Below, piece after piece: positions 26,928 through 34,397 of a DNA stretch of 64,000 bases. The position numbers and the translations under genes were made by a program. Position 1 is the first letter of the stretch; every line of letters begins with the position of its first letter. The stretch is from contig NZ_CP068439.1 of the NCBI RefSeq assembly GCF_016757735.1, positions 806,001 to 870,000 of the forward strand. Reading direction: 5' to 3'. The stretch is from Aequorivita iocasae (GTDB lineage: Bacteria > Bacteroidota > Bacteroidia > Flavobacteriales > Flavobacteriaceae). The notes under the pieces are model-generated. The model was not told the origin of the DNA and did not search any database. It worked only from the letters and a program-made list of their open reading frames with translations.

Positions 26928-29423
26928 ATGAATAAAAAATTACCTCTCTATTTACAAAGTTGCTTTCATTTTTTTACCCACAACTTTAAAAGAAAACAAT
27001 TCCTTCTTTTCTGCTTTTTAACCGTCTCTTTTGCTTCATTTTCTCAGGGGCCAGGATGCCCAAATGTTTATGCTGGAGAAGACGTGGAACTGGACTGTGG
27101 ACAGTCCTGTACAGATCTTACTGCAAGTTTTTTAGATACTGGAGAAACCACCAGTTATGAAGTTTCTTCCATTCCCTATGACCCGCCATTTCCGTTTACT
27201 GGAGGAACTCCAGTATCGGTAAACATCGATGACCGTTGGTCTGAGGCCATTCAGTTGCCATTTGATTTCTGTTTTTTTGGCGAAACTTATACTGAAATGA
27301 TAATAGGCTCGAACGCGGTAGTTTCTTTTGACCTAATAAACAATATTCCGGGAGGAACTTGTGATTGGTCTTTTGATGAGTCTATACCCGATCCAAACTT
27401 ATTTTTCACAACCATTTTTGGCCCCTATATGGACGTAGATCCTTCTGTAGGTGGTTCAGGCCAGATCAATTGGACTGTTTTTGGTGAATCTCCTTGCCGT
27501 ACCATGGTTGTTAACTTCCCAGATATCCCTTATTATAGAAGTGACTGTAATTTTCTAACCCTGACCTCACAGGTAGTTATTTATGAAACTACCAATGTAG
27601 TTGAAGTTTACGTTCAAGATAGACCAAATGGATGTACCTGGAATGATGGGAATGCAGTATTAGGGATACAGAATCAGGACGGGAGTCTAGGCTACACCCC
27701 CCCAGGAAGAAACACTGGAAACTGGAGTGCCTCAAATGAGGCATGGCGTTTTACTCCCAATGGGATGTCTAATGTAGTTTTCTCTTGGCTTGATGGTGCT
27801 GGTACTGTAATAGGTACTGATCCTACTGTTACTGTCTGCCCTACAGATACTTCAACTACCTATACTGCACAAGCTATTTATACCAATTGTAACGGCGATG
27901 AGGTGACGGAAACTGACGAGGTAACGGTTACAAGAATAGGGTCATTTTCTGTAGATGTTGGTGATGATATGGACCTTTGCGATGCCCAGAGCTATGATAT
28001 TACTGCAGAGATTATCGGTGGCGACCCTGCCGATGCGACTTTCTTATGGAGCACTGGCGAAACCACCCAGACCATTACCGTAACTACTTCCGGTACTTAT
28101 TCCGTAGAAGTTACTATTGGTACTTGTACTGTAACGGCTTCAGTAACTATAAATTTTTATGAAACCCCTCTAATTGAATTAGGTAACGATATTGCCACTT
28201 GTTTCTTTGATCCCGTTATTCTCGATGCAACACCGTCAAACTACAACCCAGCCGATGTTACTTACGAATGGAGTTTAGATGGCACTATTCTTCCTGGCGA
28301 AACCAATCCTACCATTACTGCTAACAGCTACGGTGTTTATAGTGTACTAGTAAATATTGCTAGCTGCTCCGCCACAGATCAAATTACTATTCTTCCGCAA
28401 GACCTTCAGGTTTCCTTGGGCAACGATTTTAGCAGTTGTTTTGAAAATCCTGTAGTTTTAGAGGCTGAAGCATTAGATTTTGATCCTGCCTTAGCAACTT
28501 TTGAATGGAGTTTAAATGGAACTATAATTCCTGATGAAACAACAGCTTTCTTAACAGTGACAACCGCTGGCACCTATACCGTTGTAGCTACTGTGGGGGA
28601 ATGTTCTGCTACCGACACTGTTATTATCACATTGGGTGATGTAGAAATTGAATTGGGCGATGATTTCCAGACCTGTTTTGATCAGCCTGTCATTTTAGAT
28701 GCATCTCCATCTAATTACGACCCCCAAGAAGCAAATTATGAGTGGAGCTTAAATGGCACAGTACTAGCTGGAGAAGTTAATCCTATGCTCACAATAAGCG
28801 AGATAGGCACTTATTCAGTACTGGTTACTGTAGGCAATTGTACAGCTATTGACACTATAACAGTTTCTTTTAGAGATGATCTGGAAGTATCTCTTGGAGA
28901 AGATTTCCAAGTATGCGCTAATGAGCCCCGTACGCTAACAGCTACTACGGCAGAAGAGGGAGCCTCCTACCAATGGTTCTTAAATGGCAATTTAATAGGG
29001 GATGAAACCAATAGTACCCTTGATATTATGATTGCTCCAGAAACACTAGGCGCACAAACCTATACAGTAGTTATTAGTGTGGGCGGATGCTCTGGAACCG
29101 ATTCCGTAGACATAAATCTATACGAAGTTGGAAACTGCGTAATATCACAAGGACTTTCACCAAATGGTGATGGTTTTAATGATACATTAGATCTTACATT
29201 TTTGAATGATAGAGCCGGTATAAACAAACTCCAAATCTTTAATAGATTAGGAAGCCTGGTTTTTGAGCAGAACAATTACACAAACCAATGGAGAGGCCAA
29301 ACCAATGATGGCAACGACCTACCCACAGGAACCTATTTCTATGTAATTGACCTTGCTGGTAATGATGCTGTCTATGGCTCCCAAGCTACAGGCTGGATTT
29401 ATCTTAATCAAGAAGCTAACTAA
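26928..29423 (+). CDS. T9SS type B-sorted surface protein with Ig-like repeats
   Basis: 831 residues. A signal-like segment precedes a Cys-rich N-terminal domain (about 40-280) and a chain of 75-90-residue Ig-like repeats. Each repeat starts 'LG.D...CF..PV.L.A' and includes 'Y/FEWSLNGT...E...L..T..GTY.V.V..G.C.A.D'; three are close copies and two are more distant. The C-terminus is the gliding-motility-associated type B domain (ISQGLSPNGDGFNDTLDL, LQIFNRLGSLVFE, LPTGTYFYVIDL). Type B cargo needs a PorP/SprF-family partner for export or anchoring, and such a gene follows after 38 bp. This suggests a surface adhesin or filament. The N-terminus is long before the hydrophobic core, so the start could lie further downstream. 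Confidence 0.9.
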   Translation: MNKKLPLYLQSCFHFFTHNFKRKQFLLFCFLTVSFASFSQGPGCPNVYAGEDVELDCGQSCTDLTASFLDTGETTSYEVSSIPYDPPFPFTGGTPVSVNIDDRWSEAIQLPFDFCFFGETYTEMIIGSNAVVSFDLINNIPGGTCDWSFDESIPDPNLFFTTIFGPYMDVDPSVGGSGQINWTVFGESPCRTMVVNFPDIPYYRSDCNFLTLTSQVVIYETTNVVEVYVQDRPNGCTWNDGNAVLGIQNQDGSLGYTPPGRNTGNWSASNEAWRFTPNGMSNVVFSWLDGAGTVIGTDPTVTVCPTDTSTTYTAQAIYTNCNGDEVTETDEVTVTRIGSFSVDVGDDMDLCDAQSYDITAEIIGGDPADATFLWSTGETTQTITVTTSGTYSVEVTIGTCTVTASVTINFYETPLIELGNDIATCFFDPVILDATPSNYNPADVTYEWSLDGTILPGETNPTITANSYGVYSVLVNIASCSATDQITILPQDLQVSLGNDFSSCFENPVVLEAEALDFDPALATFEWSLNGTIIPDETTAFLTVTTAGTYTVVATVGECSATDTVIITLGDVEIELGDDFQTCFDQPVILDASPSNYDPQEANYEWSLNGTVLAGEVNPMLTISEIGTYSVLVTVGNCTAIDTITVSFRDDLEVSLGEDFQVCANEPRTLTATTAEEGASYQWFLNGNLIGDETNSTLDIMIAPETLGAQTYTVVISVGGCSGTDSVDINLYEVGNCVISQGLSPNGDGFNDTLDLTFLNDRAGINKLQIFNRLGSLVFEQNNYTNQWRGQTNDGNDLPTGTYFYVIDLAGNDAVYGSQATGWIYLNQEAN

Positions 29424-29461
29424 AAACCATAAATACTTTTTAAACTATCAAAAAGATAAAG

Positions 29462-30379
29462 ATGAAAAAACATATATATATTCTAATTGTATTGATGGCA
29501 GTGTTACTCTTTCAGGATACACACGCACAGCAAGACCCTCAGTACACCCAATACATGTACAATATGAACGTGGTAAACCCTGCCTATGCGGGGTCAAAGG
29601 AGAGCCTTTCGCTCACCGCGCTTTACCGAAACCAATGGTCGGGAATGGACGAAAACCCCGTTACTTTTACCTTTTCGGCACATTCGCCAATAAGTGAGAA
29701 AATAGGTCTCGGCCTTTCGGCAATAAAAGATGAATTGGGGCCAGTAAGTGAAACCAACGTGTACGCAGACTTCTCCTATACTTTGCAATTAGGCAGTACC
29801 GTTAAACTTGCTTTGGGTCTAAAAGCCGGAGCTACATTTCACGAGGTTGGCCTAAGCAGTCTGGAACTTCAGGATCCAAACGATCCTTTCTTCTCAGAAG
29901 ACATAAACAATACCTACCCAAACATTGGTGCGGGTGCTTTCCTGTATGGTGAAAAGTTTTACTTAGGGTTCTCTGTTCCAAATATGCTGAAATCGGTTCA
30001 CCTAGACGAAAACGGAATCAAGTATGGTTCTGAGACAAACCACTATTTCGCAACCGCAGGATACGTGTTCCAAGTTTCAGAAAACTTTAAACTGAAGCCT
30101 TCCGTAATGGTGAAATCTGCTTTTGACGCTCCCGTATCTTATGATGGAAACCTGAATGCGCTATTTTATGACAGATTTGAACTTGGTGCATCTTACAGAT
30201 TGGACGATTCCTTTAGCGGTTTGGTTGGGTTCCAAATTAACCCGAACATCCGCATAGGCTATGCTTATGACCACGTAACATCAGACCTGAAAACAGTTGG
30301 CCCAGCTTCACACGAAGTGGTGCTCACCTTTGACCTGTTCTTTAAGCCACGTGTTTTACGTTCACCAAGATTCTTCTAA
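29462..30379 (+). CDS. PorP/SprF family type IX secretion membrane protein
   Basis: 305 residues. The signal peptide ends at AQQDPQYTQYMYNM, the hallmark start of the mature PorP/SprF family, followed by NVVNPAYAGSKESLSLTALYRNQWSGMD (in parts). The rest alternates amphipathic strands of an outer-membrane barrel of about 14 strands. In Flavobacterium johnsoniae SprF is needed for the type B protein SprB; each type B cargo tends to have its own PorP-like partner. Here the partner is the gene ending 38 bp upstream. Confidence 0.93.
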   Translation: MKKHIYILIVLMAVLLFQDTHAQQDPQYTQYMYNMNVVNPAYAGSKESLSLTALYRNQWSGMDENPVTFTFSAHSPISEKIGLGLSAIKDELGPVSETNVYADFSYTLQLGSTVKLALGLKAGATFHEVGLSSLELQDPNDPFFSEDINNTYPNIGAGAFLYGEKFYLGFSVPNMLKSVHLDENGIKYGSETNHYFATAGYVFQVSENFKLKPSVMVKSAFDAPVSYDGNLNALFYDRFELGASYRLDDSFSGLVGFQINPNIRIGYAYDHVTSDLKTVGPASHEVVLTFDLFFKPRVLRSPRFF

Positions 30380-30402
30380 TAACCAAACAAATTTCATTTA
30401 AG

Positions 30403-32289
30403 ATGAACAAGATATATACAATCCTTTTACTCATAGCGGTAAGCAGTACAATGGCTTTCGCACAAAACAGTAAAACTAAAAAGGCAGATCAATACTACGA
30501 TCGCCTGCAATATACCGATGCCGCCGAAGCCTATCAAAAGCTTTTGAAAAAAGGCGAAGGCAGCACCTACGTTTTTGAACGTTTGGGAAATAGTTATTTC
30601 TTTATAAACGATACCAAAAAAGCCGAAACCTATTACAAAAGAGTAATAAAAAAGAAGGATGTTGATCCTGAAACGGTTTACAACTATGCCCAATCGCTTA
30701 AGGCGAATGGTAAGTTTGGCGAGTACAACACGTATATGAAGCAATTCGCAGCAATGAAACCGAACGATTCCAGAGCGGTAGCATTTATGAAGAATCCTGA
30801 CTATCTGCCTGAAATTGTTGACGAAAATTCTCAAAAGTATGCAGCCACAAATCTTGACGCCTTGAATTCAAAATATTCAGATTTTGGCGGAATGGTCGTT
30901 GGCAACGATTTCTATTTTACTTCTGCCAGAAACACTTCCCGCAAAAAATACGGATGGAACGAGGAACCATTTTTGGATATTTACAAAGCCTCCATGGTTG
31001 GTGGGGTTGAAAAGAACGAATTGCTGTTAAATGGAGACGTAAATACAAAATACCACGAAAGCACCGTAGCGATAACGGCAGACGGCAAACGCATGTATTT
31101 TGACCGCAACGATTACTATAATGGCAAATACAAAAAAGACGAAGAAGGCATAAACCAGTTAAATATCTATTATGCCGAAAACGTGAATGGCGAGTGGAAA
31201 GACATTAAGCCTGTACCTTTTAACGATCATCAATACTCAAACAGTCATCCAGCTTTAAGTCCAGACGGAAGCACTCTTTACTTTACCAGCGATCGTCCGG
31301 GTGGAAAAGGCAAGGCAGACATTTACAAAGTGTCTATAGCAAAAGATGGTACGTTTGGAACCCCTATAAATTTAGGAGATAACATCAATACCGAAGGAAA
31401 GGAAGGCTTTCCTTTTGTGGACTCCAATGGCACACTCTACTTTAGCAGCGATGCGCATTTGGGAATGGGCGGACTGGATGTTTTTGCAGCAGAAGCCAAC
31501 GGAGATTCTTTTGGTGAAGTTAAAAACCTTGGACTTGGAGTTAACAGTAGTGATGATGATTTTGCATATTATTATAGTCCATCCACAGAGGAAGGTTATG
31601 TGTCTTCCAACAGAAAAGGCGGCAAGGGAAGTGATGATATCTATAAAATAAAGAAATTGCAATCCTGCGAACTTCTAGTAATGGTTGTTGACGCCGAAAC
31701 CGGGCAGGCCTTGGCCAATGCCAGATTGGATCTTTTTGATAGCAAAGAGAATAAATTAAAAAGCCAAAATACTGATGCCAATGGTAAGGGAACCTTAGCC
31801 GTTGCCTGCAACCAAGCGCACGTAGTCCAGGCTTTTATGGATGGATATGAAAGCAATGCCGAAACTATTGCTGCACAGCGCAGTGGAGAGAAAAATTTAC
31901 GCATTGCCCTTCGCCCAATTGACGATATCGTAGAAGGCGATATGGTAAAGTTGAACCCAATTCTTTTCGATTTCGACAAGCATAACATCAAGCCACAAGC
32001 AGCTTTCGAGCTTGACAAATTGGTAGAATTGATGAAGAAGAATCCTGACATGGTAATTAAAGTGGAAGGCCATACCGATAATCGCGGTACTGAAGCTTAT
32101 AATATGGACCTCTCTGAAAGACGTGCCAGAAGCACTGTGCAGTATGTGATTTCAAAAGGAATTGCCAAGGATCGTATCAGCGGCCAAGGATTTGGCGAAA
32201 GTCGTCCCGCAGTAGCCTGTGCCCCTAACTGTACCGAAGCACAACACCAACAGAACAGACGTTCAGAATTTATTATTGTAAAGCGATAG
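30403..32289 (+). CDS. PorE-like TPR/PD40/carboxypeptidase-regulatory/OmpA protein
   Basis: 628 residues with a signal peptide (to about residue 20). Domains in order are TPR repeats (about 25-130), a PD40-type propeller with SHPALSPDGSTLYFTSDRPGG and repeats (about 150-415), a carboxypeptidase-regulatory-like Ig domain (about 425-500, ETGQALANARLDLFD), and an OmpA C-terminal peptidoglycan-binding domain (about 515-628: LFDFDKHNIKP, VEGHTDNRGTEAYNMDLSERRA). PorE with the same four-part architecture anchors the T9SS to peptidoglycan. Twenty-three bp downstream of the PorP/SprF gene, it likely completes a cargo-export-anchor trio. Confidence 0.92.
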   Translation: MNKIYTILLLIAVSSTMAFAQNSKTKKADQYYDRLQYTDAAEAYQKLLKKGEGSTYVFERLGNSYFFINDTKKAETYYKRVIKKKDVDPETVYNYAQSLKANGKFGEYNTYMKQFAAMKPNDSRAVAFMKNPDYLPEIVDENSQKYAATNLDALNSKYSDFGGMVVGNDFYFTSARNTSRKKYGWNEEPFLDIYKASMVGGVEKNELLLNGDVNTKYHESTVAITADGKRMYFDRNDYYNGKYKKDEEGINQLNIYYAENVNGEWKDIKPVPFNDHQYSNSHPALSPDGSTLYFTSDRPGGKGKADIYKVSIAKDGTFGTPINLGDNINTEGKEGFPFVDSNGTLYFSSDAHLGMGGLDVFAAEANGDSFGEVKNLGLGVNSSDDDFAYYYSPSTEEGYVSSNRKGGKGSDDIYKIKKLQSCELLVMVVDAETGQALANARLDLFDSKENKLKSQNTDANGKGTLAVACNQAHVVQAFMDGYESNAETIAAQRSGEKNLRIALRPIDDIVEGDMVKLNPILFDFDKHNIKPQAAFELDKLVELMKKNPDMVIKVEGHTDNRGTEAYNMDLSERRARSTVQYVISKGIAKDRISGQGFGESRPAVACAPNCTEAQHQQNRRSEFIIVKR

Positions 32290-32319
32290 TTGTTTTATAC
32301 ATAAACTGGTAACCAACCA

Positions 32320-32373
32320 GAAAAAACCCCTGCTTATTTCCATTGCGGAATGTTGTGGGGGTTTTCTTTTTGA
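32320..32373 (+). terminator. Terminator after the type B cargo operon
   Basis: An 8-bp stem AAAACCCC/GGGGTTTT (32323-32330 and 32358-32365) around a 27-nt loop, with a further T run after it. It is located 31 bp past the stop at 32289. Confidence 0.65.
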
Positions 32374-32940
32374 AAAATTGAAATTTGCATAATTTCAACG
32401 GATTCCTTTTTCAAAATTTGTTTATAAAGACAAATATTTCGGGACGGAACCTTAGAAAGGAAAAACCTTATCAATAGGAACTGTGAAACAGTTGATTATC
32501 TTATTGAAATTAATACTAATGGTTTTTCTTGGGTATCGCTCTATATGTTACTGGATAGTAATAAGTTTGGTGGAGGACTGTATGTTATCCTCCCAACTTC
32601 AATTAAATTTGGAAAAAAATCTTTTTTTACTATATTAGCAATTAATATTTCTTCCCTCTTAAAACTAATATTACCAATCTTAAGCCGCTCCTAAGCCGAC
32701 TGCATGCCAACCCCAAGCCGATCGCATGCCGATATCATGCCGACGTTACTCCCTAGATACCTCACTGGTAACTGGTGGATAAGTCTCTACTACATCCTCA
32801 CCACAGTCAAACTCTAGCGTGGGCATCCCCGTTATCTCAACACCGATAGATTAAACTGTGAGAGTGCGAGTGGGACGATCGCACTTGGAATTTTAAATAC
32901 CAAGGAAACTCTGCTTTGATAACCGGCTAACTTTTCCATA
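32374..32940. other. Gene-free region with an 11-bp tandem repeat and a broken coding-like frame
   Basis: No intact gene is seen. The left half (to about 32670) is A/T-rich. The right half is more G/C-rich than its surroundings and contains the 11-bp tandem repeat at 32678-32743, a minus-strand frame of 34 codons at 32746-32850 that reads like coding sequence but lacks a start, and an inverted repeat AGTGCGA/TCGCACT at 32863-32869 and 32879-32885. This looks like a remnant or a structured non-coding element. Confidence 0.5.
32678..32743. repeat. Six-unit 11-bp degenerate tandem repeat
   Basis: Six units of exactly 11 bp. Each ends in (A/T)AGCC or ATGCC followed by two bases, mostly GA, giving the consensus NNNNA(A/T)GCCGA. 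The A/T choice at the sixth base alternates and the first four bases vary. A period of 11 bp is about one helical turn, so the conserved GCCGA faces the same side of the helix in each unit. It is not a multiple of three, so it is unlikely to be coding. Confidence 0.8.
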
Positions 32941-32978
32941 AAAAAAGCTGCAAGTAAAAAATTACAAGCAGCTTTTAA
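32941..32978 (-). terminator. Terminator after the DUF5689 gene
   Basis: Inverted repeat AAAAGCTGC/GCAGCTTTT (32943-32951 and 32968-32976) with an inner GTAA/TTAC pairing, followed on the minus strand by a T run. It lies about 20 bp past the stop of the 32996-34369 gene. Confidence 0.7.
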
Positions 32979-32995
32979 AATGGATTATTTAAACC

Positions 32996-34369
32996 TTATT
33001 CCACTACAGAAACGTTGTCTATTTGGTACGTAGTAGTGGTTCCGTTTGATGCACCTTCATATTGGTAAGCAATATAAACTACTTGACCTGCATACGCTGA
33101 AAGATCAACATCCCCCGATGGTGTAAACTCATCACCATAACCGCCTGTGTTTCCATTGGAAATGGTTGCATTCAAGTTTGTCCAAGTTGCTGTTGTAACA
33201 TCCCCTGTAAAATCAGTTGATATCTTCACTGTAAGTGCAGCGCCGTTATAAAAACCATCATTGGTTTCAAAAGTAAGGGTCGGATTAGAACCGCTAGGCA
33301 AAATAAGGCCTGGTGTAACTAACCAAACTTCATATGGGTTTTCATTTGAGTTGTAAGCTGATGTCTGCGCATACTTATTCGAATTATATTCACGTACTTC
33401 ATAAAGACGTGTGCCGCCATTTACGTTTACGTTGGTCCATCCTGAGATGTTTACATTCATACCGGTACCGGCAGTTTGCCCTTCAAAGTTTTCTGAAAAC
33501 GGCAATTCCAAAGCATCGCCGGGACCACCGTTGCTGCAACGCTCTCCGTCCATCTGCACATCATCTGTATCGCGGATAAACAATTGATAATCGCTGTTGA
33601 AAATGCTTAAAATAGCAGTTAGGGTACCATTGCCTTCAGGTAAAGTCATGTTTTTGAAATCCGCAAAACCACTTGTTCTTAATAAAACAGTCTGGCCATC
33701 ACAGTTTTCTACGGTTCTATTTACGCCAAAAGTATTGTCTAGGTTTCCGTACGCCTCCACACCCGCTACACCCTCAGGAAACTGAACACCTTCAAACTTA
33801 ACTAATGTATTCAATCTTGCAGGGTTTGATGCTTCCGCCACTCCTATAACCGTAGGAACCAATTCAACACTTTCGGTAGAACGCATGATACGGCTTTCAA
33901 AATCTTCAATCTCTATACGGCCAACCTCATCCCCATCTTGAGTACCGATAGTAGGCAAACCAGCATATTCACCAATATACAATCCATCTACGCGGAAGTA
34001 GATTTTACGGCCCGGGCCATATTTAGTGTAGAGGTCAGTTGCATTTGTAGAAATTGAAAGGCCAGCTGTTGGGTTTTCAGGTTTATCCTGAATGATAAGT
34101 TGCTTGTAATAATTACCAGACTCATCGCTGGAAACTACATAAGCTTCAATATATAGCGGCTCTGTAGAATCTGGCCCTGCTTCAACTTTTACAGGCTCAA
34201 AACCACCATACATTTCTTTAACGGCAGTAATGGTGGTGTTTACGTCAACGTTTGGTTCTTCTACATTAATCTCTGGCACGTTATAGTCATCATCCTGCAC
34301 ACAGGAAGTAGCAATCATTCCTAAGAAAAATAGGAAAGGTATAAGTTTGATGTTCGGTAATCTTTTCAT
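32996..34369 (-). CDS. DUF5689 lipoprotein with choice-of-anchor-J-like C-terminus
   Basis: 457 residues. The lipobox IATSCVQDD gives Cys23. Residues about 45-290 match DUF5689 (an OB-fold-like unit repeated twice, with YIEAYVVSSDESGNYYKQLIIQD and RTDTDDVQ-like endings). Residues about 295-457 form a jelly-roll 'choice-of-anchor J/cleaved adhesin' domain (LPFSENFEGQT, WTNVNV, VWLVTPGLILP, YIAYQYEG). It is encoded 28 bp downstream of a TonB receptor gene on the same strand, so it is probably its surface lipoprotein partner, analogous in position to a SusD protein although the fold is different. Confidence 0.85.
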   Translation of the reverse strand: MKRLPNIKLIPFLFFLGMIATSCVQDDDYNVPEINVEEPNVDVNTTITAVKEMYGGFEPVKVEAGPDSTEPLYIEAYVVSSDESGNYYKQLIIQDKPENPTAGLSISTNATDLYTKYGPGRKIYFRVDGLYIGEYAGLPTIGTQDGDEVGRIEIEDFESRIMRSTESVELVPTVIGVAEASNPARLNTLVKFEGVQFPEGVAGVEAYGNLDNTFGVNRTVENCDGQTVLLRTSGFADFKNMTLPEGNGTLTAILSIFNSDYQLFIRDTDDVQMDGERCSNGGPGDALELPFSENFEGQTAGTGMNVNISGWTNVNVNGGTRLYEVREYNSNKYAQTSAYNSNENPYEVWLVTPGLILPSGSNPTLTFETNDGFYNGAALTVKISTDFTGDVTTATWTNLNATISNGNTGGYGDEFTPSGDVDLSAYAGQVVYIAYQYEGASNGTTTTYQIDNVSVVE

Positions 34370-34397
34370 ATTTATAAAATTAATTCTTTTTTCTTAT

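Noticed and set aside
32432-32697. Plus-strand open frame without start before the repeat
   Set aside because: It is about 85 codons long only because the region is A/T-rich, has no family-like sequence, and its stop falls inside the repeat.
32678-32743. Tandem repeat as a CRISPR array or plasmid-type replication iterons
   Set aside because: Units are only 11 bp with no unique spacers, and no cas genes or replication initiator lie nearby.
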